Positions 11,684 to 24,910 of a stretch of 64,000 nt of DNA are shown piece by piece. A program made the position numbers and the translations under genes. The DNA comes from Silurus meridionalis. Its lineage: Eukaryota > Chordata > Actinopteri > Siluriformes > Siluridae. Location: assembly GCF_014805685.1 (NCBI RefSeq), contig NC_060907.1, positions 7,525,992-7,589,991 of the forward strand. Direction: 5' to 3'. The notes under the pieces are model-generated. The model searched no databases, was not told where the DNA came from, and saw only the letters and a program-made list of their open reading frames with translations. Each line of letters opens with the position of its first letter. Positions within the stretch are counted from its first letter, which is position 1.

Positions 11684-13319
11684 ATTGCATTTCACCACTT
11701 TATAAATATCACACTACCATAAAATCCAATATACAACACTACCGGGTTTATTGTGAATTTTCATGGGTTTATTAACTTCATAGGAAATTCCATGGGAAAT
11801 GTAGGTAAAAGTGCAGTATATGGTGAAACGATGATTATAAATGCAGATAATGCTATTCAGTCATATACGGTGTTGTTCCGTTTAGCCCTGTGGTCTGGTC
11901 TTAAGATGGATTCTGTATTGAATTATTGGCCTTTGCACTTGTCTTTGTTATTGATTTCCAAATATTTATCTTTTTGAGCTTGCATGAGTTTGGGCTCTTA
12001 ATGCAAAATGTTTGGAAAACTGTACTTTGCAATGTATGAATGAGGCTACCTAGCTGAGGTAAAGATTAGACCTCACAAATGAAAAATAATTTAGTCTTGA
12101 TCTCAATTTTCTTAATATGAATTTGGCAATATACCCTTAGACTCGATCTTGTCCTAATCATGGATTTAACAACAGTGGTATTGACTACAGCTTAGTGCAC
12201 AGTGAGTGGATTTTCAATAAGAATAATGACAGTAACATAATAACATTGATTAAGAATTTGCTCAATTGCTATACTTAAAGTACAGATAGTTAAACTATGT
12301 CATTATTAGAGTATTTCTATTTAGATGAATATTTATTACTACATAATGTCTAATATCTTACTATTTACTTCACTATATTTCAACATTTAAGTCCATTCAA
12401 AAGCAGAAAAGTAGAAATTTAAGTAAGTACCTTCCTTTTAATTGGAGTCATATTTAAGCAGGGGATTTGTGCTTTTACTAAAATACAGAAATTAAGTACT
12501 TCATCCTAAACTGTGAATGATGTATTAAATGGTGTATTTTTTACTAATACGCCTTATCTTTTCATAAAGGATGGAATAAAAGCAGCTCAGGGTAGTATTT
12601 TCAAAACAGATTCTCTACTTACAGAATGCTAATCAGCTCAACCAATTATTACGTGATTAAAGGCAAAACCCAGACCATATCTGCGATCCCGATCTCCGAG
12701 TAAAACATATTTCAAGTGGAGTGTGGTTATTGTTCTTGAGAACGATGCTTCATGATGAATGGACATTCTTTTAATGAGGTGGCGGTCAACCTTATCCATT
12801 ACTGACGTGTTCATTGGCATTCGAAGTGATTAACTCACCACATTTATTCACGTTACAATAGAGAGGCCTGCCTTTTGAAGGTCTTGCATGATTGAGGCCG
12901 ATCCTTCACTCATATCCGGGGGATCATTATGCTCTGGTGTCATCTAACAGCAAGGTGATGGAGGAGCTGTTTAACTGAGGTACAGGAGAAAAGGTTAGAG
13001 ACATTGACACAAGAGTAAGAACACACACAAGAACTAGTATCTCCATCCTGAACCCATTACACTGTTAGTTGTGTGAATTGGATTTGATGATGAGCTCAGA
13101 TCAAGATATTTCTCTAGCACAGGGAAAATGACCGTGCAAGTTGAAGCTTTGGAAGCTGATCAGTTTCAGACTGTTAATATTGTATCTGGATAGACTGGAT
13201 GAAGTCATCTTTTAAGGTCAAGACAGACAGACAAATAGTATTTGCACAGGGTAAGTGTAAGTCCTTATGGTGCATAAAAATAAAAAAATTGACACTATTA
13301 TACTGATTTCTGATGGATT
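11684..13319. other. Intergenic sequence, no gene seen
   Basis: Unique-looking sequence. The part from about 12640 to 12960 is less AT-rich and free of recognisable repeats, so it could be a conserved non-coding element, but no coding signal is visible. Confidence 0.4.
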
Positions 13320-13640
13320 CCAACTTAGTGTCAATTTCTATAGCACTTTTCACAATGTACAGTACATTGTCTTAAAGCAGCTTTACAGAATGTAGGAATT
13401 ATAGAACAAATTTAACTTATATTTAAACGTATGTGTATTTATTCCCAATAAGAAAAACTGGGGCGAGTGTGAAAATTCCCTAAGATGGTATGAGGAAGAA
13501 ACCTTAAGAGGATACAGTCTCTAAAGAGGAACTCCTTCTCATTAGTGTGGCACCAAGACTGTGATTATCATCACTGCTTGAGAGGGAAAAATCTCACTAT
13601 CACTACTACAAGTGTCACTATTAACAGCATTATCGATAAA
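13320..13640 (+). repeat. Interspersed repeat, family shared with 52270-52920
   Basis: Contains GCAGCTTTACAGAATGTAGG, AAAATTCCCTAAGATGGTAT, GAGGAAGAAACCTTAAGAGG and a CTCATTAGTGTGGCACCA-like end. The same blocks in reverse complement appear at 52700-52920. The family is widespread in fish genomes from memory of its sequence, but I cannot assign a transposon class. Confidence 0.6.
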
Positions 13641-15431
13641 TAATTATTGGACAGGCAACCAAAGTGAAAGCAGCTAAACATCTTGGCCAAAAAAATGGCA
13701 GATTGAGAAGATTAATACGCGAATTATTCCAGGTCGAATTGTACTTTAAATGCAAATAAATGTCTGCATTTTAGCCAACATTAACATATTTCAATTAACA
13801 TCTCATAAATGTAGCAGGCAACGGAGCAACCGGAGCGTAATCCCCACCAAATGGCCAAAAAGGACACACAGATCTAATGCTCCATTTACACCAAAGTGAA
13901 TTCTAGACTTAAGGTCAATGAAGCATGAGGCCAATCATTACTCCTGAATAATTCCTCACGGCGTGAAAAATGGAAAGGCAGCACATTCGCCGTGGCTCCC
14001 ACAGGAAGCGCAGGAACGCACACGGCCTGTCGTGCCCATTACTCTCCAATTAGAAGCTCTCGATTGTGCCTGACTTGACATCTCCTAAAAAGCTGTGCGT
14101 GAAGAAGACCAGCGCACGGCCGTGATTCTGTTTGACAGCTTTTCTCCGCTCGGTGACACAGTGCTGCGTGATCTACAGCAGAACTTCAGCTACATCTCTC
14201 TCTTTTTCTCTCTCTCTCTCTTTCTCTCTGTCTCTTCTGTCCTTTCACTCAAGGGCACAGGATGCATTTGCAGACGTTTACTCGGCTGCACTGCCTCTGC
14301 ATTGGCATACAGAAAGAAAGTGTGTGGAATGAAATGGGCTCTCTCTCTCAGGGACACTCACACCAAGGTGACACACACACACTGTGGCACAGGGGTGGTA
14401 AGCGTTGTTGAGCTTCCATAACCTGTACAGACTGAATGCTTTTCCCAATACAATAAACCAACTGCAAAAAATTGTCCAATATGAAAATTTAAACATTTGA
14501 CACATTCATTTCCAATAAAAGACAATTGACAATTGTGTCATTTTCTATATGATTTCACCCTCTACCTTCTGTTCATTAATTTAAGGTGATTTCTTCACAT
14601 TAATCATTTAGGCTAATTCTGGGTCATTTATACACATGATTTATTTATACTCAGATATTCTGAAATTTTCTCAACATTCAGTTTATTTATTTTTTTACAT
14701 TCATTAAATTACATTATATTTTTCATGTTAGTACCATTTTTTTATTATTATTTTCAAAAATGATTCATTTTTAATATGATTTTCCCTTGTGATTTCTTCT
14801 TTTTTATTTTTTTTACAAGATGCATTCATTTTCACTATATAATTCCCCACTCCACTTGACAAATTTTAGTTCAGTTATAGCACTTTTTTGTATCAATAAT
14901 TTTTGAAAAACTAATTTTTTTTTGTTTTACACATTATTTCTATTTTTTTACACGATTTATCACTTTTTGTTTATAACATAATTTATTTACATCCCATAAA
15001 TTGACATATTTTTACTTGACATTTATACCTTTTTTTTACACAATTCATTTTTTATATGTTTATTTCACATCATTTATATATTTACATATTTATTTTCCAC
15101 TTGATTTATTTAGTAATATCACATTTTTCCCCTTGAATTGATCTTTACTTATATTCCATTTATTTTCCTGTATATTATCTTTTCACATGTGAAAGGCAAA
15201 CACATGTAAACACATAGCATAGCTATAAACACTCTGGAAATTGAAACATGCTATTTTAAGGATGCTATTTAAAACCATTCAAAGGAAATAAAAAATATCA
15301 AATTGAAGAACGCTTTAGGGTGCTATTAGTCAAATGCAAAGACATCGTGTTCTCTCATAAACATTGATTAAAATGAATATTTAATTAACTTTTAGTGTAC
15401 AAACCAGCCTTTTGTGAGTCAGTCGTATCTT

Positions 15432-15433
<2 letters not shown>

Positions 15434-15478
<45 letters not shown>
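15434..15478. repeat. (TG)n microsatellite
   Basis: About 22 TG units. Confidence 0.95.
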
Positions 15479-15479
<1 letters not shown>

Positions 15480-16110
15480 AGCGACAGAGTGAGAGAGTTT
15501 GTGCAGATGTGGAAGTCAAACACTTCAATATAAACATGTACGAGAAGTATAAATACCATCCTATCATGAAAGCTCTTCTTTCCATTATCATCTGTAAATA
15601 TTTCATTTTATACCGACTCTCTCTCTTTCTGACTTTACCGAGCACAAGATAATCCTCTGTACTTCTCAGGTGTTATTCAGTCAAACATATTTTATTACAT
15701 CCTGTTAGAATAATCAAGAATAATCCTCTTGTTTTTTTCTTTTTGGTCACATGGAAGTTTTTTTTTTACAATTCCTTTAATCTCACTTCACTTGTCTGGC
15801 TAAAAGACACCTCGATGATGATGGCACACCTCTTGGAGGACACGTTTTTTTATGAGGTGTGATGCATTCGCCTTTTGTGTTCATTAACACAAAAGCGGGA
15901 AAAGCGGCAAACCCGAAAATCAATGCAATCTCCTGGAGCTGATGGCTGGGCCTACACCTGCTTAAGCTCTTTACAGCTCCTGATTGCTTCCTCGAGCAGC
16001 CACGTGTTCTAGCATGCATCTTAATGCCGTGTTGGCAAAAAATAAATAAATAAATAAGCAGCCGTTTGTTCTTCTTGCTTGCATCATTATTAAAAGGACC
16101 CTAAGCCATG

Positions 16111-16111
<1 letters not shown>

Positions 16112-16173
<62 letters not shown>
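16112..16173. repeat. (TG)n microsatellite
   Basis: About 31 TG units. Confidence 0.95.
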
Positions 16174-16174
<1 letters not shown>

Positions 16175-17090
16175 CCTCATTACTATCGAGACGGTCAATC
16201 TGCTCTTTCCAGGTCTCTGTATTCTGCTCCTTATGGCTCGTATGACATGACTGTTCATTTTCTGCTCCAGGTATTATTAAGCCTTTATTAACCGATATTA
16301 ATGCTTGTACCCAGTCGTGATTAGGTCAAAATTGCAATGAAGAGAATTATAATTACTGTAAAATGGTTGGGCTTGTGTAAGAGGTCTAAGTAGCTTCCGG
16401 AGCAGGTTGACTCTGCACTAATTAGATAACCGTAATTACACAAATCCGACATTTCCTTTAAAGGGTCTGTTTTTAAGAACGTTGTGTAATCAGGTTTTTG
16501 GAGCTTGGGTGAATCTTATTAGAAAAAAAAGACTGATTAACATTTGTGGTTGAGATTTAGCTGCAAAAACCCAAACTCCCCCCTTTGAATCAGCCATTCA
16601 ATCATCCATCTTGCACTAAAACACTAATTACCTCTATTGAGCGGCCAGTGATTTAAAAACGCTGTTATTCGACATATATAAGCCGATGCTCCTTCGAGTT
16701 GTTCACTTTTCAAATAGTGATGGGTTATTCATGAACGATTTGTTCATTTTCAATGAACCTTTTAACTGACAGGACCAACGAGATGTCTCGGGGGGGTGAT
16801 TGGTTGTTTTGTGTTTATCGTGCATGCGCAACATCATTTGCTAGAAACCTGAAGACCAGACAGGCTTGTGAAGCAAAATGAACCTCGAGTCTGCTTGTTC
16901 TGAGTCATTCTTTCTTTTGTCATGTGGCAGCTGCAAGGGCTCTTTACAAAACAGAATTTTGGATCAGAAGACTTTTGAGGTGAACTATGCATTTCTGTTT
17001 CCTGTAGCTATTGTGTTTATCATATTGCAAGCAAAGGATGTTGTGCACCACAAAATACAGGAGGGGTGAAAATTAACTACGCAATATTTA

Positions 17091-17423
17091 ATGACTATAG
17101 AACTTGGGGAACTTAATTTTATACAACATGGTGCATCACCGTATGTTGCTTGTACTGTGCGTGTGTGTTGGCTGGGACAATGCGAACCTCATGAATGGCC
17201 TGTAAGAAGTCTAGATCTCACTCCATGTGATTTTTTTACTGAGGGGCTACACAAAGGAGGAGGTGTACAGGACAAAGCCTCGCACATTGAAAGACTTGGA
17301 GGCACGGGACAGATTTAGAGGGTTCTCAGCAATATCTTTAACAACATTCTACAGAAGACTGTGCATTCCATTCCTGGCCTATTGAGGAATATGGTTGATG
17401 CCATCTGTACATTCAAAAAGTAA
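17091..17423 (+). pseudogene. Mariner/Tc-type transposase C-terminal remnant
   Basis: The frame reads FIQHGASPYVA, then EWPVRSLDLTPCDFF, the block around the second and third catalytic acids of a mariner-like DDE/D transposase. The same frame continues past an in-frame TAG at 17316-17318 as RVLSNIFNNILQK to a stop at 17421-17423. The second catalytic Asp position (usually QDGA) is His here, so the enzyme would be dead even without the stop. The N-terminal half is absent or unrecognisable. The sequence ATTACCATTTTTTCACCCACCC near 17465 may be the element's right end. Confidence 0.75.
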
Positions 17424-17499
17424 AGATTTTCTTTTAATAAATTTGTATTGGAAATATGAACTTTATTACCATTTTTTCACCCACCCTGTGCATCCCTCA

Positions 17500-20137
17500 G
17501 TTGAGTGGTGGATGAATAACTTCTCATAATTTGTCCTGGATTATCAGTTTTGTTCCTATTCAGAATTTGATCAACATTTTGTAGAACTAGACTTGTAAGG
17601 ATTTAAATGAAACATAAAATTTATTCTGCTCAATTTAATAAAATGACTTGAATAAAATTTTGCGTATTTTGCTAAATGAGATTCAAAAAGCAGGACAATG
17701 GGTCGATCCTGAAATCACTATTTTATTAATCATGGGGCAGCATGCTCGGTGCCCCACTTACATAGTTATTACTGCACCTAGTGGTCAAAACCCAGAACTG
17801 CACACACTATACAAACACTAACAGAGGCCAATAGAGGCAGAAATCACACTTTCCCTCTTCTCACTATATAAATATTTTCACTGAAGGAGGAGAAACGAAA
17901 AGGATAAAGACAAGTAAGGGAACGGCTGCCAAATTGGCTTACTTTACCAGATCTCTCTGGTACATTTTCACAAACTGAAAGAAGGTGTAATTTAATGTAA
18001 TTTAATTTTTCAATGCATGAATTTCAGGATAGATTTATATCAGGATGATAACACCTTGTGCATATTCCTTAAGGAAATACTTTATTTATTTATTTATTTA
18101 TATTTATAGTCTACCCAGTCCAACCACATAAAATGGCATCATTTCCAATTTGGACAAAAGAGCAAATCAGTTTAATTTAAATTCTGTAATGTTATGTTAC
18201 TGAAGCAGCCAAAGAAAGAGAAACAGAAGAGCTTGAAATTTATAATGTAAAAACACAAAGGGAAGAAAAACATCAGATAGGCGATAAACTGTTACTGTGT
18301 TTTATTCCTTCTATACCACAGCTTTTCTTAATTCTTAGCTTTTTGTAATTCTAAATAGTCAGCAAATACATTTTCCTATTTATAGCTACATCTAACGCTG
18401 TTAAACGTGACATTGCAAAGTGTAAATTCTACTCTGGTGACTTCTTCCCAAAATGCTACTTTTCAGAACGTTATTGTTTATAGACACTAGACTTCCTAGA
18501 TATCTAAAGAAAATCTTACATGAAGAGGTGCATTAATATTTTGCTTTTATTATTATATTTCCTGACTTGTTGAAATGTAACACGGTAAAAGCAGACAAGC
18601 GGCACAATTCAGCACTCGCCCTGCCACTTTGTGAAATACGAGAAGATTTTCACAATGTGTAAAAACACGCTCATCATCTGTTAGGGTTTCTGAAGCCTTT
18701 CCACTGTGAGTAATACATTATTTTTTTTTTTTTTTTACCGCTCATTGATATGTATAAGCAATAAATATATACAGTGCAAAGCTTTCAAGCTCTGTTTGTG
18801 TGCATGAGTGGCCACTTACAAACTTGCTTGTCTTAGCATTAATGCCATTAATGTAAAAGCAATCCTGTAAAAGACATCTGAAAAATATATCAATCATACT
18901 ATTTAACATACAGAGACGTTTCATTAGAACATGTGTGGTCCTATACATACATGTCCATATGATATTTTAAAAGAATACAAATTTAAAAAAAAAAAAAAAA
19001 GAAAAAGGTAGGAATAGTACAAAGCTAATAAACAAGACAGCTGCTTTGGTAAGCAGAGACGGATTGTTCCAAATCCATGGCCTCAGGCTTCGCTCTGATC
19101 AGCCGCAGCGATAATCAGCGAGTCCCCACGAGGAAGGCCATCTCGTAATTGCTGATTTCTGATCCTGCAAATTGAAGCCTGTGTTGGAGAGCAGCTCCCA
19201 TCAACATCCACAGTGGAGAAGTGTACTTGAGAGCTACAGACTATGAAAAGGAGACGCTGTTGTCGCTGAGCTTAGAGGAGATGCTCTCTCGAGTGCTTGT
19301 AAATGGACATGATGGCTGCAGCACTGATTGCATGAATTACCATCTCAGAGTGTTTTGGACTTGGAGCGATGGGAGGGAGCTGTTTGGTTATAATCAGAAT
19401 TTGCTCATTGGCATGTCATTGGCAATTCAAGCAAGGTGTAGGGTTGGATTTTAATTCGGAACAGTCCATGTTAAAATATCGGCTAATAATGTTGAGGGCA
19501 CAATTAAGCACTTTTAAGCAGTTTAACACTGAATTTTCTTGGCTCCTGTACAGGGTTTTTAATAAAATCCTAATCTCAGAAACCTTTATTAAAAGAAAAA
19601 ACTGGCAGCATTGTAGAAGTGTCCTACATACACTTTATTGTATTATATGTTCTTCAACAGCTTCGAAACCACCTAAGCATAACTGACCTCAAGCTAGAAG
19701 ATAGAGACTGGAGATTATTTTTATTTTCTCAAGTTTAACCACAAAAGCGATAGACAATTCATAATGTCTAATGATGACATTGTCTAATTCAATCTTCATT
19801 TCCCAGCAAACACTGTGGACTTCAAGCATGGCAATCTTCCACAACTCACACACCCAACAGTGTTTACAGTCACCAAGGTACTGAATAGTGACACTTGTTT
19901 TCCACACATACAGCCACAGCATAAATGTTCTTTGATTAATTGAGAACATTGCAAAGTATAAGCTACTCAGTGGTGTTATCAAGCCGTGATGTTATTGTTT
20001 GTACGTTGAGCTAAATGTTTTATTCCTGTCTAGCCCTTCATATTTGACATATTATATATAAATTTATGTATGATAGACATATGGATGAAAAGAAAGGCAA
20101 ACAATAAAATTAACACTAATGTAATGTATGGCCAATA
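17500..20137. other. Intergenic sequence, no gene seen
   Basis: AT-rich unique sequence with a T run at 18720-18737 and an A run near 18985. A repeat-free stretch at about 19040-19220 has more balanced composition and could be conserved non-coding DNA. The 97-codon minus-strand frame at 19689-19982 shows no recognisable domain. Confidence 0.4.
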
Positions 20138-20254
20138 TACTGTATATAGACAAAAGCATTGGGACAACCAACTTTTACAGCCTCAAAATCTGTTACCACA
20201 ACATTGGAGGCACATAGTTAGATTTGGAGGTTTTTGGATGTCTTTACTTAAACT
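20138..20254 (+). mobile_element. Tc1-like remnant, left part, interrupted by the LINE
   Basis: Begins TATATAGACAAAAGCATTGG, matching the terminal repeat type of the Tc1 remnants here (compare 39797-39840 and 59000). It continues across the LINE insertion into 23437-23700, so the LINE landed in an older DNA transposon. Confidence 0.6.
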
Positions 20255-20272
20255 ATACCAAAGTACACTCCA

Positions 20273-23200
20273 ACCCAGCCATTAGGGAGGCACAAGCCAG
20301 TGCATTCTTAGTGCCGGTCCCAAGCCCGGGTAAATGGGGAGGGTTGCGTTAGGAAGGGCATCCAGCGTAAAACACGTGCCAAATCAAATATGCGGATCAC
20401 AAATGAGAATTTCATACCGGATCGGTCGAGGCCCGGGTTAACAACGACCGCCACAGGTATCGTTAGCCGACAGGGTACCGGTGGAAATTGGGCTACTGTT
20501 GGCCGAAGGAGGAGAAGGAGAGGAGGAAGACGTCTACAGAGACGGCAGGGAAAGGAGCAGTGTAGGAGAGTGGAGGTTCGGGTTGGTACTTTAAATGTTG
20601 GTACTATGACGGGTAAAGGGAGAGAGGTAGCTGATATGATGGAGAGGAGAAAGGTAGATATGTTGTGTGTTCAGGAGACCAAGTGGAAAGGGAGTAAGGC
20701 CAGGAACATTGGAGGTGGGTTTAAACTGTTTTATCATGGTGTGGATGGAAAGAGAAATGGTGTAGGGGTGATTCTGAAGGAAGAGTACAGTAAGAGTGTA
20801 GTGGAGGTGAAGAGAGTTTCTGATAGGGTGATGATCGTGAAGGTGGAAGTTGAAGGATGATGATAAATGTCATCAGTGCCTATGCTCCACAAGTTGGCTG
20901 TGAGATGGAGGAGAAGGAAAGATTCTGGAGTGAATTAGATGAAGTGGTAGATGGTGTACCTAGGAAAGAACGGTTAGTGATTGGGGCGGACTTTAATGGG
21001 CATGTGGGTGAAGGGAACAGAGGTGATGAGGAGGTGATGGGTAGGTATGGTTTTAAGGAGAGGAATGTGGAAGGGCAGATGGTGGTAGATTTTGCTAAAA
21101 GGATGGAAATGGCAGTGGTGAACACTTATTTTAAAAAGAAGGAGGATCATAGGGTGACGATAAGAGTGGAGGAAGGTGCACACAGGTGGACTATGTGCTA
21201 TGCAGGAGATGCAACCTGAAGGAGATTGGCGACTGTAAGGTGTTGGCAGGGGACAGTGTAGCTAGACAGCATAGGATGGTGGTCTGTAGGATGGTTTTGG
21301 AGGCGAGGATGAAGAGGAGGAGAGTGAGGACTGAAAGAAGAATAAGATGGTGGAAACTGAAGGAGGAAGAGTGTAGTGTGAGGTTCAGGGAAGAGGTCAG
21401 AGAGAGGCTCAGTGGTGTTAAGGAGGTGTTGGATGATTGGGCAACTACTGCAGGAGTGATGAGGGAGGCAGCTAGAAAAGTACTTGGTGTGACATCTGGA
21501 AATAGAAAGGAAGACAAGGAGACGTGGTGGTGGAATGAGGAAGTGCAGGAGAGCATAAGGAGAAAGAGGTTGGCAAAACAGAAGTGGGATAGACAGAGTG
21601 ATGAGAAAAGTAGGCAGGAGTACAAGGAGATGCGGCAGCAGGTTAAGAGGGATGTGGTGAAAGCCAAGGAAAAGGCATATGAGGAGCTGTATGAGAGGTT
21701 GGACACTAAGGAAGGAGAAAAGGATTTGTACCGATTGGCCAGGCAGAGGGACCGAGCTGGAAAGGATGTACTGCAAGTTAGAGCAGTAAAGGATGGAGAG
21801 GGAAATGTGTTGACTAGTGAGGAGAGTGTGTTGAGAAGGTGGAGGGAGTATTTTGAGCAGCTGATGAATGAGGAAAATCAGAGAGAGAAGGTTGGATGAT
21901 GTGGAGATGGTGAAGCAGGATGTAGATAAGATTAGTAAGGAGGAAGTGAGAGCAGCGATTAAGAGGATGAAGAGTGGAAAGTCGGTTGGACCAGATGACA
22001 TACCGGTGGAAGCGTGAGATGTTTAGGAGAGATGGCAGTGGGGTTTTGACCAGATTGTTTAACAGGATTTTGGAAGGTGAGAAGATGCCTGAGGAATGGA
22101 GAAAGAGTGTGCTGGTACCGATCTTTAAGCATAAAGGAGATGTGCAGACCTGCAGTAACTACAGGGGTATTAAGTTGATCAGTCACACCATGAAGTTATG
22201 GGAAAGAGTAGTGGAAGCCAGGCTGAGAGAAGAGGTGACCATCTGTGAGCAACAGTATGGTTTCATGCCGAGGAAGAGCACCACAGATGCCATATTTGCT
22301 TTGAGAATGTTGATGGAGAAGTATAGAGAAGGACAGAAGGAATTGCATTGTGTATTTGTGGATTTAGAGAAGGTGTACGACAGGGTGCCAAGAGAGGAGT
22401 TGTGGTACTGTATGAGGAAGTCAGGTGTGTCGGAGAAGTATGTAAGGGTGGTGCAGGACATGTATGAGGACAGTGTGACGGCAGTGAAGTGTGCAGTAGG
22501 TACGACAGACTGGTTTAGAGTGAAGGTTGGACTGCATCAAGGATCGGCCCTGAGCCCTTTCCTGTTTGCAGTGGTGATGGACAGGTTGACGGACGAGGTC
22601 AGACAGGAGTCTCCTGGACTATGATGTTTGCGGATGATATTGTGATTTGTTGTGAGAGTAGGGAGCAGGTTGAGAAGAGCCTGGAGAGGTGGAGATATGC
22701 ACTGGAGAGAAGGGGAATGAAACTCAGTAGGAGTAAGACAGAGTACATGTGTGTGAATGAGAGGGAGGGCAGTGGAGTGGTGCGGTTGCAGGAGAAGAGC
22801 TTCAGAAGGTGGAGGAATTCAGGTACCTGGGTTCAACAGTGCAAAGTAATGGAGAGTGTGTTAGAGAAGTGAAGAAAAGAGTGCAGGCAGGGTGGAGTGG
22901 GTGGAGAAGAGTGACAGGAGTGATTTGTGATAGTAGGGTATCTGCAAAATTGAAAGGGAAAGTTTATAGGACTGTGGTGAGACCTGCGATGTTGTATGGT
23001 TTAGAGACAGTGGCATTGAGTAAAAGACAGGAGGTGGAGCTGGAGGTAGCAGAGCTAAAGATGTTGAGGTTTTCGTTGGGAGTGACGAGGATGGATAAGA
23101 TTAGAAATGAGTTTATTAGAGGGACAGCGCATGTAGGATGTTTTGGTGACAAGGTGAGGGAGGCGAGATTGAGATGGTTTGGACATGTGCAGAGGAGGGA

Positions 23201-23418
23201 CATAAATTATATTGGTAGAAGAATGCTGAGGATGGAGCCACCAGGTAGGAGGAAAAGAGGAAGGCCAAAAAGGAGGTTCATGGATGTGGTGAGGGAAGAC
23301 ATGCAGGTAGTTGGTGTAAAAGAGGCAGATGTAGAGGACAGGGTGGTATGGAGACGGATGATCCGCTGTGGCGACCCCTAATGGGAGCAGCCGAAAGAAG
23401 AAGAAGAAGAAGAAGAAG
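20273..23418 (+). mobile_element. RTE-like non-LTR retrotransposon (LINE), near full length
   Basis: A 3146-bp insertion flanked by a perfect 18-bp direct repeat, ATACCAAAGTACACTCCA (20255-20272 and 23419-23436). The 5' region starts ACCCAGCCATTAGGG and contains GTGCCGGTCCCAAGCCCGGG and GGAGGGTTGCGTTAGGAAGG. The 3' end is GCTGTGGCGACCCCTAATGG, then GCCGAAAG and a run of AGA units ending at 23418, not poly(A). One decayed frame encodes an endonuclease plus reverse transcriptase. The single protein without visible ORF1 or RNase H, and the short simple-repeat tail, fit the RTE clade (BovB/Expander-like). The sharp target duplication implies fairly recent insertion; frameshifts arose before or after. 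Confidence 0.93.
20390..23381 (+). pseudogene. Decayed RTE-type endonuclease/reverse transcriptase ORF
   Basis: The endonuclease part shows GTLNVGTMTGKG (metal-binding Asn), CVQETKWKG (Glu), IGADFNGHVG (Asp-Asn pair), QVDYVLCRR (Asp) and VARQHRMVVC (His). The central part (21186-21899) is a basic, Glu-rich linker. The reverse transcriptase begins around SGKSVGPDDIP and includes [34 protein letters not shown] and [12 protein letters not shown], the catalytic FADD box. The C-terminus has LRWFGHVQRRD and a basic GRPKRRF region. The frame must change near 20857, 21150-21185, 21885, 22000 and 22620, and between 22780 and 22810, so no complete protein can be made. The start at 20390 is the first Met in the leading frame and is uncertain. 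Confidence 0.92.
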
Positions 23419-23436
23419 ATACCAAAGTACACTCCA

Positions 23437-23700
23437 TGAAGATATGCTTTACATAGTTTGGAGTGGAAGGTATTTTCTTTTCTGCTCTAAAACTCTGGCC
23501 ACAACTCTACTGAACACGTTTGGGATAAATGGGAATGCTAACTGCACCCCAGGCCTCCTCACCTCACCTACATTATTATCTGACACAGAGCTCCACAAGC
23601 ACACTACAAAATCTAGTGGAAAATCTTCCCAGAAGAGTGTAAATTATTATATATGATGGGGACTGAATCTGGAATGGAATATTCAAAAGCCTATATAAAG
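23437..23700 (+). mobile_element. Tc1-like remnant, right part
   Basis: Continues the element broken by the LINE. It carries CCATGAAGATATGCTTTACA, a decayed CCAGGCCTCCTCACCTCACC block and CCCAGAAGAGTG, matching 880-1150. Transposase frames are fully broken. Confidence 0.7.
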
Positions 23701-24860
23701 CATATCTTTCACATCGTTTATTTTGTGTAAAAATAAAAATACAGTACTCTAAAAAATAAAATAAAAAATAATAGGTAAGTTCACACTTTCTGGCCTCATA
23801 TTTGCTACTAGAGAACACATCCTGGATTGAACTGATATAATTTATATTTCATTCTTTCTTTTGGTGATCTTTTACAAAATACCACCCTGCTAGTTTTCAC
23901 TTCCCTGTCCTGTTCCAAAGAAGGCATATTTTTTAAAAGTCACTTTTCCAAAAGAAGGGAGAAGAGATTGCATTTTGTTTGGCAAGAGTTCCCTGTCATG
24001 GGGCGATATTAAAATGACCTCTAGGGATTGCATGACTGATTGAGTTTGTAAGCCAGAGACAGACCCCTTTGCATTTTGTGAGTAACCCAATTTCAGTTCA
24101 TCTGCTGGGCCACTGCAAAAGTTCCCTTGCTTGGCTTGTATTATTCCTGAAATTCCCCATAAATCATCGCCCTTGCAGTTTCATCCCACATAGTCGAAAG
24201 TGATATGGCAAAAAATAATCACTTGCTGCCCTTTCATCCTACATAGCAGCCCTGTCAATGTTCGAAGCTAGGAGCTCTGCATTAACAGCTAATTGCGGTG
24301 TCAGTAGTTCTGTGGTTCATTTTCCTCCCTTGTTTAGGACTCCGGCTAATGACTCTTTTAATATGATTAAATATATGTTTGCCTTTAATCAAGAAGTTTG
24401 TTTAAAAAAAGGTGAGAGACACTTTCTAAAGGTTGATAATCAGTGCCAGTCACAGCAGGTTGCAAGTGATCGCACTTAATGATACGTTAGCATCTTTGAT
24501 CAAAAGCAAGTACAAAGTAAACTAATAGCAAAACATGCTAAATACAGATTGGTCCTTTGAAACTGCTTCGCTTTGAAATTTGACTCTCTTTTAAATAGTT
24601 GCCAATATTAGCATAATTCATACCGGTGCCTAATAGTGTCTGTTCAGAAGTACATTAAACATATATCTACAAGTGTTTTTCAGTCATCTACATCTCTAAT
24701 TAGTAATAAAATGGAGACAACCAGAAATAAATCCTTAAAGATTTTTGCCTTTAAAAACACTGTTGAAACAAAATAACTATCACATAAATTCTAAAGGTTT
24801 CCAATACAAATATCATTACAAACCATCAAAACCATTATGAAGGGTTTTCAGTTACATCAT

Positions 24861-24910
<50 letters not shown>

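Larger units (their letters stand above)
13641..17039. other. Intergenic sequence with TG repeats and possible conserved non-coding blocks
   Basis: No supportable gene. A CT-rich run lies at about 14195-14235 and TG runs at 15434-15478 and 16112-16173. Repeat-free, moderately GC stretches at 13850-14110 and 16260-16660 (the latter with several TAATTA-type homeodomain-like motifs) are candidates for conserved non-coding DNA. Open frames crossing the TG runs are repeat artefacts. Confidence 0.4.

Noticed and set aside
21198..22001. 267-codon open frame on the minus strand
   Set aside because: Antisense shadow of the RTE-like LINE; Leu/Ser/Pro-rich composition reflects the purine-rich coding strand.
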